64,000 bases of DNA from Streptomyces sp. NBC_01214 (GCF_026340975.1 NZ_JAPEOS010000002.1:948501-1012500), one strand, 5' to 3'. Positions 32,740 to 41,701 are shown, counted from the stretch's first letter. Program-made: numbers and translations. Notes: a model not told the origin generated them from the letters alone.

Positions 32740-33992
32740 CCGACGCCCTCACCGCCTTCACCGTCTCCTCGCCCACCCTGCGCGCCCTCGCCTCCACCGA
32801 ACCCTCCATGGAGGGCACCCGCCTGGTCCGCGACGTACGCCGCTCCAAACGCCTGCTCCTGCTGCGCGCGGTCCTCGACGCCGCCCCCGGCGGCCGGTCC
32901 GGGGAGACCGCCGACCACTGGGCCCTGCTGGAAGAGGCCGAGCGCCGTGACGCGGGCGCCGTGCGCGACGTACTGCACTATCCGGCCACCGGGGTGTGGG
33001 CCGAGGAGACCCTGCGCCGGCTGCACGCCCCGTGCGGCCCCCCGCCCGACCTCGGGCACCTCGGGGCCCTCGCCGTCGCCGCCGCCCTGCGCGCCGGGAT
33101 CCCCTTCAGCCACACCCTGCGGCCCCTGCACGGCCGGCTCGTGCTCCCCACCCTCGGGCTGCTGCGCCCGGACCGCCCCGGCCCGCTCGCCCTCTCCGAA
33201 CGCTCCTGGGACCCCGACGATCCGGCCACCGTGCCCCTGCACGCCCTGCCCGGCGGCCGGACCGCCCTCGACGACCTCGACCCCTACCGCGCACCCGGCC
33301 CCGCGCAGCCGGCCCCGGTCCGCCCCGCCCGCCGGCTCACCCCCAAGGGGCACAAGCGGTGGGACACCCAGTGGTCCGGCGCGCTCACCCTGCTCCAGCG
33401 CTACGACACCATCCGCGCCGAGGAGACCGTCCAACTGCTGCGCTCCGTCGTACCGCTGGCCGGCGGCTCCCGCTCCAGCGGTGCCACCCTCCCCGCGGCC
33501 GCCGGCTCCGTACTCGCCCGCGCCCAGGCTCCGCCCGCGCTCGCCGCGACCCTCGTCCACGAGGTCCAGCACGGCAAACTGACCGCCCTCACCGACGTCC
33601 TGATCCTGCACACGGCCGACCACACGCCCCGCCACTGGGCCCCCTGGCGCAGCGATCCCCGCCCCCTGGAGGGCCTGCTGCACGGCGCCTACGCCCACCT
33701 GGCCCTCGCCGGGTACTGGCAGCGCGCCGCCCTCTACGGGGCCCGCGGCGCCTGGGCCCAGCACGCCCGGATCCGCGCACAGGTGGCCGCCGTCCTGCCC
33801 GCTCTGCGGGCGCACGAGCGACTGACCACCGCGGGACGGGAGTTCACCGATGCGATGGGGGCCGCCGAACGCGCCATGGACGACCTGCCGCCGCCCGGCG
33901 ACCAGCACACCGCGGCCCGCCGGGCCGTCGACCGCGAACGCCGCGCCTGGTGCGAGGCACATCCCGAACTCGCCCCGTTCGCACACGGCTGA
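32736..33992 (+). CDS. HExxH-motif putative peptide-modification protein
   Basis: A 418-residue protein with the zinc-binding motif HEVQH at 275-279 (LVHEVQHGKLTALTD). It matches the HEXXH family that accompanies FxsB in actinobacteria; whether it cleaves or otherwise modifies the peptide is not known. The ATG overlaps the fxsB stop by ATGA, so the two proteins are made together. No signal peptide is seen, so it acts inside the cell. Confidence 0.82.
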   Translation: MTDALTAFTVSSPTLRALASTEPSMEGTRLVRDVRRSKRLLLLRAVLDAAPGGRSGETADHWALLEEAERRDAGAVRDVLHYPATGVWAEETLRRLHAPCGPPPDLGHLGALAVAAALRAGIPFSHTLRPLHGRLVLPTLGLLRPDRPGPLALSERSWDPDDPATVPLHALPGGRTALDDLDPYRAPGPAQPAPVRPARRLTPKGHKRWDTQWSGALTLLQRYDTIRAEETVQLLRSVVPLAGGSRSSGATLPAAAGSVLARAQAPPALAATLVHEVQHGKLTALTDVLILHTADHTPRHWAPWRSDPRPLEGLLHGAYAHLALAGYWQRAALYGARGAWAQHARIRAQVAAVLPALRAHERLTTAGREFTDAMGAAERAMDDLPPPGDQHTAARRAVDRERRAWCEAHPELAPFAHG

Positions 33993-34055
33993 CGGACCGT
34001 CCGCTGCGGTACCTTTCAAGCCCGTCCACCGCCCGGATTCCAGGGAGACGGCCCG

Positions 34056-37000
34056 ATGACCACCGGTAGTCGCCAGGACCGTGAACCGGCGGCGCAGCAG
34101 CCGCCCCAGCCGCCCCAGCCGCAGCGATTCGTCATCAGCTTCGCCGGCTTCAACCGCCCCTGGGCGGTGTGGATCGCGCACCGCCTGGAGGAGCACGGCC
34201 ACCGCGTAGCCCTCCAGCGCTGGGACCCGCAGAACAGCCCCGGCATCGACCAGGCCCTCGACGACCTGGCCCGGTCCGGCAGCCGGGTCCTCCTCGTCCT
34301 CAGCGAGCGCTACTTCTCCGCCGGCACCCACACCGACGAGCAGTGGAACACCGCCCTGCGCGCCGTCACCGACCGCCATCCCGACCGGTTCGCGGCGGTC
34401 TGCCTCACCGACGCCCCGCTGCCCAGCGCCGTCGCCGTACTGGAGAAGACCGACCTGTGGGGCCTGGACGCGTACGAGGCCGAGTACCGCGTGCTGCGCC
34501 GCCTGGAGCTGCCCACCGACCGGATCGGCACCGAGACCGGACGCCGCGGGCCGCGCTTCCCCAACGACCCGCCGGAGATCTGGGGCCGCGTCCCGCGACG
34601 CAACCCGCGCTTCACCGGCCGCAACGACGTCATCGGCACCCTGCGCGAGGCGCTGACCGAAGCCCCGCCCGGCGCGTCCACCGTCACCCTCCTCGGGCTC
34701 TCCGGCGTTGGCAAGACCCAGGTCGCCACCGAGTACGCCTACCGCTTCGCCTCCGAGTACGACGTGGTGTGGTGGGTCCCCGCCGAGGACCGGCCCACCC
34801 TGCGCGAACGCCTCGCCGACCTGGCTCCCGCGCTCGGGCTGCCGCGCGGCGCGGGCAGCTACGGCGAGCAGATCCGGGCCGTCCTCGAAGCGCTGCGGCG
34901 CGGGAACCCGTACGGCCGCTGGCTGCTGGTCTTCGACGGCTGCGACAACCCCGACGACCTGATCGACCTGCTGCCCTCCGGCGCGGGCGACGTCATCATC
35001 ACCTCGCGCAACCGCGAGTGGGCCGCCCGGCACACCAGCCTGGTCGAGGTCCCCCTCTACGCCCGCCCCGAGTCGATCACCTTCATCCGCCGCCGGGCCC
35101 TGCGCCTGACCGCCGACGAGGCCGACCAGCTCGCCGAGGCCCTGGAGGACTACCCGCTCGCCCTCGACCAGACCGCCGGCTGGCTCGCCGACTCCCCGCT
35201 GCCGGTCGGCGACTACCTCGTGCTGCTCCAGCACCGGATGGACTCCCGCGAGGCCGTCACGGTCTCCGAGGACTACCCCCTGCCCTTCCCGACCGCCCTC
35301 GCCATACTGCTCAACAACGTCCGGGAGAACTTCCCCGACGCCCTCGCCCTGCTCCGGCTGTTCGTCTTCTTCGCCCCCGGCCCGGTGCCGCTGCGCCTGC
35401 TGCGCGAATTCCCCGCCGACGACGTGCCCGAACAGCTCGCCGGGCTGATCAACGACCAGATCCGGTGGAACGCCGCCCTCAACAAACTCGTCCAGTTCTC
35501 CGTCGTCCGGCTGGAGTACTCCGACCTGGCCGTGGAGGAGGGCGGCGGCGGGCTGGAGACCGTACAGCTGCACCGCATGGTCCACGGCATCGTCCGCGAG
35601 GACCTGTCCGAGGACGAGGCCGAACCGCTGGCACGCGCCGTGCGCCAGGTCCTCGCCGCGGCCGACCCGGGCCGGCCCTCCGACTCCCGCCTGTGGCCCC
35701 GGTACGCCGAACTCATCCCGCACCTGGCCACCTCCGGGGTGCTCACCAGCAGCAACCCGCGCATCCAGAACTTCCTGCTGCACTGCCTGCGCTACCTGAT
35801 CCTCGCCGGGGAGTACCGCACCTGCCTGCGGCTCTCCGAGGAGACCGACCTGATCTGGCGCGCCCTGCTCGGCGAGGACCACCCCAAGGTCCGCGAACTC
35901 AGCTACCACTACGGCGGAGCCCTGCGCAACCTCGGGCTGTTCCGGCGCGCCGAGACCCTCACCCGCGCCCGCGCCGCCCAGCTCACCGAGGAACGCGGCG
36001 ACCGCGACCTGGAAACCCTGCGCGCCACCAGCTCGTACGGCGGGGTCCTGCTGTGCATCGCCCGCTTCGAACCGGCCCGGGAGATCTTCGAGCACTGCCT
36101 GGCCACCTACCGCGAACTGCTCGGCGAGGACGACTCCACCACCCTCGCCGCCCAGAACAACCTCGCCGCCACCTACCGCCTGCTCGGCCGCTACCAGGAC
36201 GCCTACGACCTCGACCTGGACACCCTGCGCCGCCGCGAACGGGTCCTCAGAACCCACCACATCTCCACCCTGTCCTCCGGGATCGCCTGCGCCATGGGAC
36301 TGCGGCTGATGGGCCGCTACCACGAGGCCCAGACCCGGCAGGAACAGGGCGTGAAGATCAACACTCAGGTGCTGGGCCTGGAACACCCCCAGACCCTGCG
36401 CGCCGAGCACAACCTCGGGATGTGCCTGCGCCGCTCCGGCGACATCCCCGGCGCGGGCCTGCGGCTGCGGACCGTGTGGGAGCGGGCCACCCGGGTCTTC
36501 GGCGTCGACTACCCGTGGACCCTGATGGTCGCCTCCGACTACGCCACCTACCTCAGGGAGTACGGGGACATCGGCGAGGCCCGCCGGATCTCCGAGGACG
36601 TGGTCCGCGGCTACCAGTCCCAGCTCGGCCTCGCCCACCCGTACAGCATCGGCACGGTCGGCAACCTCGGCCTCGTGCTGCGGGCCCAGGGGGAGCGCGC
36701 GGCGGCCCTCTCGCTGGCGGAGCAGGCGCTCGTGGGCATGCGGGGCGCGCTCGGCGACCGGCACCCCTGGACGCTGGGCTGCGCCCTGAACGCCACCGGG
36801 CACCGCAACATCACGGGGCGGCTGGAGGACGCGCTGGACCTGAGCCGGGACACGCTGCGCACGGCCGAGCGGGTCCTGGGCCCGGACCACCCGATGGCCC
36901 TGAGCGCCCAGATCGCCCTGGCCGCGGACCTCCGGTCGGTACGGGAGTACGAGGAGGCGGCGAAGCACGAGGACGCGGGCATCAAGGGCCTGACCCGCAC

Positions 37001-37079
37001 CCTGGGCCCGCAACACGTCCACACGATCTCGGCGAAGCAACAGACCAGGCCGTACTGGGACTTCGAGCCACAGCCGTAG
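34056..37079 (+). CDS. fxsT: TIR-NB-ARC-TPR STAND protein (FxsT-like)
   Basis: A 1007-residue protein: Pro/Gln-rich start, TIR-like domain at about 24-150 (RFVISFAGFNRPWAVWIAHRL, with E95 of DEQW as a possible NADase Glu), NB-ARC ATPase from NPRFTGR (184) with Walker A GLSGVGKT (214-221) and Walker B LLVFDGC, then tetratricopeptide repeats to the end. STAND proteins with a TIR domain are typical conflict or immunity sensors that assemble on a trigger. It closes the FxS cluster, 63 bp after the HExxH gene, and matches the FxSxx-COOH system TPR protein family. Confidence 0.88.
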   Translation: MTTGSRQDREPAAQQPPQPPQPQRFVISFAGFNRPWAVWIAHRLEEHGHRVALQRWDPQNSPGIDQALDDLARSGSRVLLVLSERYFSAGTHTDEQWNTALRAVTDRHPDRFAAVCLTDAPLPSAVAVLEKTDLWGLDAYEAEYRVLRRLELPTDRIGTETGRRGPRFPNDPPEIWGRVPRRNPRFTGRNDVIGTLREALTEAPPGASTVTLLGLSGVGKTQVATEYAYRFASEYDVVWWVPAEDRPTLRERLADLAPALGLPRGAGSYGEQIRAVLEALRRGNPYGRWLLVFDGCDNPDDLIDLLPSGAGDVIITSRNREWAARHTSLVEVPLYARPESITFIRRRALRLTADEADQLAEALEDYPLALDQTAGWLADSPLPVGDYLVLLQHRMDSREAVTVSEDYPLPFPTALAILLNNVRENFPDALALLRLFVFFAPGPVPLRLLREFPADDVPEQLAGLINDQIRWNAALNKLVQFSVVRLEYSDLAVEEGGGGLETVQLHRMVHGIVREDLSEDEAEPLARAVRQVLAAADPGRPSDSRLWPRYAELIPHLATSGVLTSSNPRIQNFLLHCLRYLILAGEYRTCLRLSEETDLIWRALLGEDHPKVRELSYHYGGALRNLGLFRRAETLTRARAAQLTEERGDRDLETLRATSSYGGVLLCIARFEPAREIFEHCLATYRELLGEDDSTTLAAQNNLAATYRLLGRYQDAYDLDLDTLRRRERVLRTHHISTLSSGIACAMGLRLMGRYHEAQTRQEQGVKINTQVLGLEHPQTLRAEHNLGMCLRRSGDIPGAGLRLRTVWERATRVFGVDYPWTLMVASDYATYLREYGDIGEARRISEDVVRGYQSQLGLAHPYSIGTVGNLGLVLRAQGERAAALSLAEQALVGMRGALGDRHPWTLGCALNATGHRNITGRLEDALDLSRDTLRTAERVLGPDHPMALSAQIALAADLRSVREYEEAAKHEDAGIKGLTRTLGPQHVHTISAKQQTRPYWDFEPQP

Positions 37080-37185
37080 GGGGACGCCGGGCCGGGCGCA
37101 TATTCTCTGCGCAGCCAAGGCGATTGTAAAATCCGCCACGGGAATTCACCCGTTCGGTCCAACGCCATCGACGTAACGACGGCTG

Positions 37186-38391
37186 GTGGCACTCGGTGGC
37201 GCACCCAGTGATCTCCGCCAGATGGAGAAGCGGTGTTCGTCCCCGGTCGGGCGCATCTACGCGTGGCAGTTCGGAGCACTCACGGTGTGTCTCATGGATG
37301 ATGACTACCCGGACGATAGTTGGTACCTTCTCAATTCCGCGATCAGGCCCAATTACGGCAACTATGATGTCGCGTACCTGGGCGTCAAGGAGACCCACCC
37401 GGCCGACACCCCCCTGCTGAAGCCTCCCGTCAGCTTCGCCTACATTGGGACGCAGAGTTACGGAAACGTCTGGAGGCCGGTGGCTCCGGATGGGTACCGG
37501 GCCTTCACCGATCTCGTCGGCGCGTACGGGGATCCGAACGACAACCCCTCGGCATTCCGCTGGACAGCGTGCGTGCGGGAGGGGCAGCAGAGTGATGGCC
37601 ACACCTATGTCTACGCCGACGCGCCGGTCGAGAAAATGGTCGGGTTCTACGAGGGCTGTTGGATTGTCGCGGTCCCTCAGTACGTCGGCGACGTCGACGG
37701 CATCCTGCTTTCAGGCGGGCAATCAGTAATCTACTCGCCCCATGGTGAACCCGTGGACACTCCCGTTCAGAATCTCCTGAATCTGCCGCCGTCCGTTGTG
37801 GAGGGCCCTCCTCCGATCCTGCCGGTCATGGACAGCTACGAGATGCCGGATCTTCCCCCTCCGTCAACCGACCGGAGGGTCCTCGTCCCGTGCTCGGCCA
37901 TCGAGGACGGCATGCCCATCGAATGGAAACTGGAAAATTCGCCGTACTACACAGTCATCCGCAAACGCGGTTTCAGCAAGATCGGATATCTGGACAACCA
38001 GTTCGGCACCGACCCCGAATCAAAAAAGTATTCAGTGTCGTACGGGGTGACGGATACGCAATCCGAAACCTTCAGCGCCTCCGTTGGAGTCACCGTCGGC
38101 TTCGAAGCCGGAGTGGACATCTTCGTGGCAGAGGCCAAGGTATCCGCATCGCTGACGGTGAATCTGGGCTACCAGTCCTCCACGGCGGTCACGGAAATGC
38201 AGTCGACCACCATCGAGAACGACCTCAACGTTGGACCCAAGCATGCCGGTGCGATGTTGGCCGAGACCCACACCATTGACGTCCTCCGGGAAGACCACAC
38301 GTCAGCCAGTACCACGGGTCCCCTCATCTTCGACGCCCTCACCGATACCTACTACCTGTCTTACCCGCCTCCCGAACAGGAAAGGCCCTGA
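37186..38391 (+). CDS. Vps62-like plus aerolysin-like protein, putative pore former
   Basis: About 401 residues. The N-terminal half is Vps62/DUF946-like (VWRPVAPDGYRAFTDLVGAYGDPNDNPSAFRWTACVREG). The C-terminal half has the Ser/Thr-alternating strand pattern of aerolysin-type pore formers (TQSETFSASVGVTVGFEAGV ... AKVSASLTVNLGYQSSTAVT). No signal peptide is visible. Base composition is less GC-rich than the neighbouring operons, with ATT, AAT and AAA codons, which suggests acquisition. GTG 37186 or ATG 37222 could be the start; neither has a good ribosome site. Toxin activity is inference. Confidence 0.68.
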   Translation: MALGGAPSDLRQMEKRCSSPVGRIYAWQFGALTVCLMDDDYPDDSWYLLNSAIRPNYGNYDVAYLGVKETHPADTPLLKPPVSFAYIGTQSYGNVWRPVAPDGYRAFTDLVGAYGDPNDNPSAFRWTACVREGQQSDGHTYVYADAPVEKMVGFYEGCWIVAVPQYVGDVDGILLSGGQSVIYSPHGEPVDTPVQNLLNLPPSVVEGPPPILPVMDSYEMPDLPPPSTDRRVLVPCSAIEDGMPIEWKLENSPYYTVIRKRGFSKIGYLDNQFGTDPESKKYSVSYGVTDTQSETFSASVGVTVGFEAGVDIFVAEAKVSASLTVNLGYQSSTAVTEMQSTTIENDLNVGPKHAGAMLAETHTIDVLREDHTSASTTGPLIFDALTDTYYLSYPPPEQERP

Positions 38392-39131
38392 ACCTGCAAC
38401 CACCGGCCACAACTTCCACCTTCCGCAGCCGTCCTGCGAGGGTGGGGCTTCGCCGAGCAGGAGCTGAGCAGGCGGTATCAGGGATGCGTACGGGGGTTTC
38501 CCGTCAGTCCCATCGTCCTTCCGTGTCGGGCCGGTCCCTCAAGGGCGCTCCTCCTTCGTCGTCGCGTCGCTTCGCGATGGCCTGCGGCCACCCTTGACCG
38601 ACCGTCCCGCCCCGGAGATACGAAGACTGCCGGGAAGCCCCCGAAGGAACGGGCCGGGGGACGAGGGACCAGGACGGGGCGGTCGGAGATGCCCGGCCCG
38701 GTCGGGCGCGAAGAGCCGCGACCGAGAGACGGGGCCGTCCAGACCCGGGCCCGGGTCCGGGTCAGTGGGCGCACCACATCGCTACGCGCTCCTCACCCCT
38801 CAGCGTCCGACGACCGTCTTGGGTCGGGCATGGGCCGCCTCTGATCGCTACGCGCCTCTCCATGACCGCGTCCGGCGGCCGTCCCGGGCTGATCGCGGTC
38901 TTCGCGGGGTTGACCTCAGTCGGCGGGCTCGACATGGGCGACCCTCCTGTCCGCCGAGGCGGCGAGGGGAGTGCGTGATCTGCTGAGGGTGGTCCAGCTC
39001 AGGGTGGTCCAGCTCAGGGCGTTCGACATGCTGAGTCCCGGACCCTCCCATCTGACGGTGTGCGGGCAGACAGATGGTGTTCCGCTACGAGTGCCGCAAG
39101 GGATGCAGTCCGTATCCCTGCCAGGAGTTGC
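38392..39131. other. Gene-poor stretch of the accessory island
   Basis: About 740 bp with no reading frame I can support. It holds a direct repeat AGGGTGGTCCAGCTC at about 38987-39015 (two copies, 15 bp apart) and scattered ATCGCTACGCGC copies near 38780 and 38845. It may be debris of older genes. Confidence 0.5.
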
Positions 39132-39598
39132 TCAGATCGCTCCGATCCACTCGGCGTAGGACGTCAGTGAGTTGGCGTCAGCCCGCTTGAGGCGGCGGAT
39201 GTTCCCGATGTCCGCTCGGGCCCACGGGTGCTCGCGCACATGTTGCGGCGCGTGCATGCGGGCTTCCTTGAGGCAGCCGAAGGCTGTGTCGGGGTTGCCG
39301 GACCACAGCTGTGCACGTGCCACCTCGATCCAGAATCCAGAATCCGGATCGGCGCTCTGCCGGGATCTCCTGGCCCGGACTCCATGCCTGCGCGACGTCC
39401 AGGGCGCGGCCGATGTGGTCGCGGCCGAGGTTCACCGAGATGCCCACCTCGTGGATGCGGACAGTGGAAGGCCCGAACGAGGTGCCGAGGTAGATGCCCT
39501 CGGGGAGGCCCTGCGCGAGTGTCCGTGCCTCGTTCAGATGGGCGTACGCGGCGTCCGCGCTGCCTGCCCGTGCAGCGAGGACGGCAGTCCGCATGGGC
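39132..39598 (-). pseudogene. XRE-family regulator remnant with 7-bp frameshift
   Basis: Only the C-terminal part of a TPR-like XRE regulator remains: ALPMRTAVLAARAGSADAAYAHLNEARTLAQG through SLTSYAEWIGAI. Within it CCAGAAT is duplicated in tandem (39330-39336 and 39337-39343), which shifts the frame; removing one copy restores RRSGFWIEVARAQLWSGNPDTAFGCLKEAR across the joint. The HTH part is absent. This is the same protein type as the intact regulator at 21737. Confidence 0.78.
39330..39343. repeat. 7-bp tandem duplication causing a frameshift
   Basis: CCAGAAT occurs twice head to tail. Deleting one copy joins two frames into one continuous XRE C-terminus, so the duplication looks recent relative to gene decay. 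Confidence 0.85.
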
Positions 39599-39604
39599 AG
39601 GGCG

Positions 39605-40156
39605 CTACTGGTGGACGATGTTCGGAAGTTCGGTGAGGGAATCGATCGACCAGTCCGCGGCGGCCCGGACCTCGGGGCGTCTGCCCACCAGTGGCCCCAG
39701 GGGCCGCGCCGGATGTGGGCCGTGCGCAGCCCTGCGGCTCGCGCGGGATGGATGTCGTTGGCCGGGTGGTCGCCCACGTACAGGGTTTCGTCGGCGGGGC
39801 TGCCGGACACCGCCAGCACCTGTGCGAAGAAGGCGCGCGCCGGCTTGGACGCGCCCCACTCGCCCGACGTGACGACGAGGTCTGCGGGAAGGCCCAGCGC
39901 GCGCAGCAGATCACCGGCGCGGGGGCTCTGATTGCCCGCGACGACCACCCGTACCCCGGCGGCTCGGAGTGCTGTCAGGGCCGGACGGACGTCCTCGTAG
40001 AGGTCGCTCTCGTCGAGCCGCTCGCCGCGGCCCGCGGCGTCCCGGGCGCAGGAGGCGGATCGCGTCCGCGTTGTCCCGGCCGTCCACGACCACGGCACCC
40101 ACCAGCGCGGAAAGGGTGTGTCGGGGCACGTCGAGCCAGTCCGCCAGCGTACGGGT
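39605..40156 (-). pseudogene. HAD-family hydrolase remnant
   Basis: Pieces of a HAD hydrolase lie in three frames: LADWLDVPRHTLSALVGAVVVDGRDNADAIRLLRPG, then GERLDESDLYEDVRPALTALRAAGVRVVVAGNQSP through ETLYVGDHPANDIHPARAAGLRTAHIRRGPWGHWWADAP, then EVRAAADWSIDSLTELPNIVHQ with TAG at 39605-39607. Shifts fall near 40045 and 39677. The N-terminal DxDxT nucleophile motif is missing, so the product would be inactive. It abuts the XRE remnant. Confidence 0.75.
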
Positions 40157-40160
40157 GGCG

Positions 40161-40193
40161 GGGTTGTTCCCGGCCGGTGGACGGGAACAACCC
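40161..40193. terminator. Terminator of the small secreted-protein gene
   Basis: Perfect 11-bp arms GGGTTGTTCCC and GGGAACAACCC with an 11-base loop, 23 bp downstream of the stop at 40216 (minus strand). Confidence 0.8.
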
Positions 40194-40215
40194 TCAGGGG
40201 TTACGGGGGATTCCG

Positions 40216-40590
40216 TTACTTGAGCTGGATGCTGGCTCCGAATATGTTGCCGACCTCCGCGCATTCCTTGACGTCATCGCGGCTGAAGTAAGGGGTGCTG
40301 GCGGTGCCGGTCAGTCCCTTTGCAGTCGAAGTGCAGTACCACTTGCGCGGCCCCTTGTAGGCCACCTTCCACACCTCGCTCTTTCCTGCCGCCATGTTCC
40401 CGGAGCATTGCGTTGCGATGTCCGTGTGGACGCAGATGTTCGCGATGGTCGCCGAGAAATTGCTGAGGCGGAAGGCCGCGACCGGTGCCGCCTGGCTCGC
40501 AGGTGCGGTCACGAACATCCCCGCACTGATGGCCGTCACCATCCCGGCTACCGTGGCCAACTTGGTGCTCCGCTTGATGGTTCGAGACAT
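40216..40590 (-). CDS. Small secreted protein of unknown function
   Basis: A 124-residue protein with a signal peptide (MSRTIKRSTKLATVAGMVTA, cleavage likely after ASQA) and a mature part of about 80 residues holding four cysteines (ICVHTDIATQC, WYC, KEC), probably two disulphides. GGAGGAAAC precedes the ATG at 40590. It is followed by its own terminator. No family is recognised; base composition is less extreme than the core genes, in line with the island. Confidence 0.72.
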   Translation of the reverse strand: MSRTIKRSTKLATVAGMVTAISAGMFVTAPASQAAPVAAFRLSNFSATIANICVHTDIATQCSGNMAAGKSEVWKVAYKGPRKWYCTSTAKGLTGTASTPYFSRDDVKECAEVGNIFGASIQLK

Positions 40591-40839
40591 GTTTCCTCCA
40601 GTTGTCGTAATTCTGTGCTGCAATAGATGAATGGATTGGTCCGTGCGTGCATCGGTGCATCTTTGGTGAATCGTCGCATCGATCCGTCAATGGTCCAGAA
40701 GGGTGCGCGCGATTTCGGACGAGGCCTTATGGCGTCGCAATCCGCGACCGTCCGGCCGGAGTTGTCGGGCGATGCCCCCGCCCGCAGAAATGAGATCGCC
40801 ATAGGTGGAACTGCGTACGGTGAGATCGGAACCCGGCGT

Positions 40840-41460
40840 TCACGGCTGCCGTGCGAGCTCGCCGCGCTCCCGGCGGGCCGCGTCCGCCTCCTCGCGCATC
40901 GTGTCGAGTCGCTCCTCCAGCTGGGCGACCCGCTCGCGGTAGCGCTCCAACTCGGCCCGCACGAACTGCACGTCGGCCACTTGCTGTGCGGACTCCTGGC
41001 GGATCTTGTCCGTCTCCATCTCGAACCGGTGCCTGGCCACGTCCAGTTGGGCGACGGCCATGTCCGCGGCCTCCTCAGCCAGCGCGGTGCGCCGTTCGGC
41101 GTCCAGGGCCCGCTGGGCCGCGGCCTCGGTCACGGCCTTGATGCGCTCCTCGGCCGCGGCCGAGTCCGTGATGATCGCGAGCTCCTCGATGTAGCCAGGC
41201 AGGTCCGTGGACAGCTGGGAGATGAGCGCCACGAGGTCGGCGCGAGCGCCGGACCCGTCCTTGCCCGCCTTCTTGACCTCGGCCACCCGACGTTTCTCGT
41301 CCTTGCGCTGCTGCCGCTTCGCCCGGAACCTGCGGAACGCCCCCAGCGCGTTGTGATCCGGGTGGGCGCAGTACGTGGGCCGGGGGTTGTCGGGCGTCGG
41401 CGCCTCGGGGTGGTTGGTGCACTCCGGGTAGGCGCAGAGGGGAAGCGTCTCGACCGTCAT
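40840..41460 (-). CDS. Coiled-coil protein with N-terminal zinc-binding-like motif
   Basis: A 206-residue protein: CAYPECTNHPEAPTPDNPRP then TYCAHPDHN (possible zinc site of Cys and His), a basic stretch (FRAKRQQRKDEKRR), then a long coiled coil from about 75 to the C-terminus (AQLDVARHRFEMETDKIRQ ... LEERLDTMREEADAARRERGELA). Similar proteins occur on Streptomyces plasmids and islands and are compared to KfrA-type DNA-binding coiled-coil proteins, but no function is shown. Single gene. Confidence 0.68.
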   Translation of the reverse strand: MTVETLPLCAYPECTNHPEAPTPDNPRPTYCAHPDHNALGAFRRFRAKRQQRKDEKRRVAEVKKAGKDGSGARADLVALISQLSTDLPGYIEELAIITDSAAAEERIKAVTEAAAQRALDAERRTALAEEAADMAVAQLDVARHRFEMETDKIRQESAQQVADVQFVRAELERYRERVAQLEERLDTMREEADAARRERGELARQP

Positions 41461-41645
41461 CGTCCTGCTTTCTCATGAGATTTCGGGTTCGTCGGAGACG
41501 ACCAGTGTCTGATGCGGCTCGCGCCGTCCGGTCGCACTCGGTGATGTACGAACACGCTAGGGGCAGCAGGGGAGTCGTGGGCGTCCCACGAGGAGGGCGT
41601 CATGAATCGGTAAGATCATCGGCCGTCCGGGGCCATGACAGCCGG

Positions 41646-41676
41646 AAGGCCCGGCCCCCATGAGGGGCCGGGCCTT
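41646..41676. terminator. Terminator of kgd
   Basis: Perfect 13-bp arms AAGGCCCGGCCCC and GGGGCCGGGCCTT around CATGA, 26 bp downstream of the kgd stop on the minus strand. Confidence 0.85.
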
Positions 41677-41701
41677 CGGTACTGCTGGGATCGGGGCGGG
41701 G

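Noticed and set aside
32553..37139. 1528-residue open frame on the minus strand
   Set aside because: Antisense to fxsB, the HExxH gene and fxsT, low-complexity composition, no recognisable domain.
38594..38986. 130-residue frame in the gene-poor stretch
   Set aside because: Arg/Gly/Pro-rich, no ribosome site, no homology recognised.
39178..40098. 306-residue continuous frame covering HAD and XRE remnants as one gene
   Set aside because: It is open by chance. Correct HAD and XRE residues lie in other frames for part of the length, so it is two decayed genes and not a fusion.
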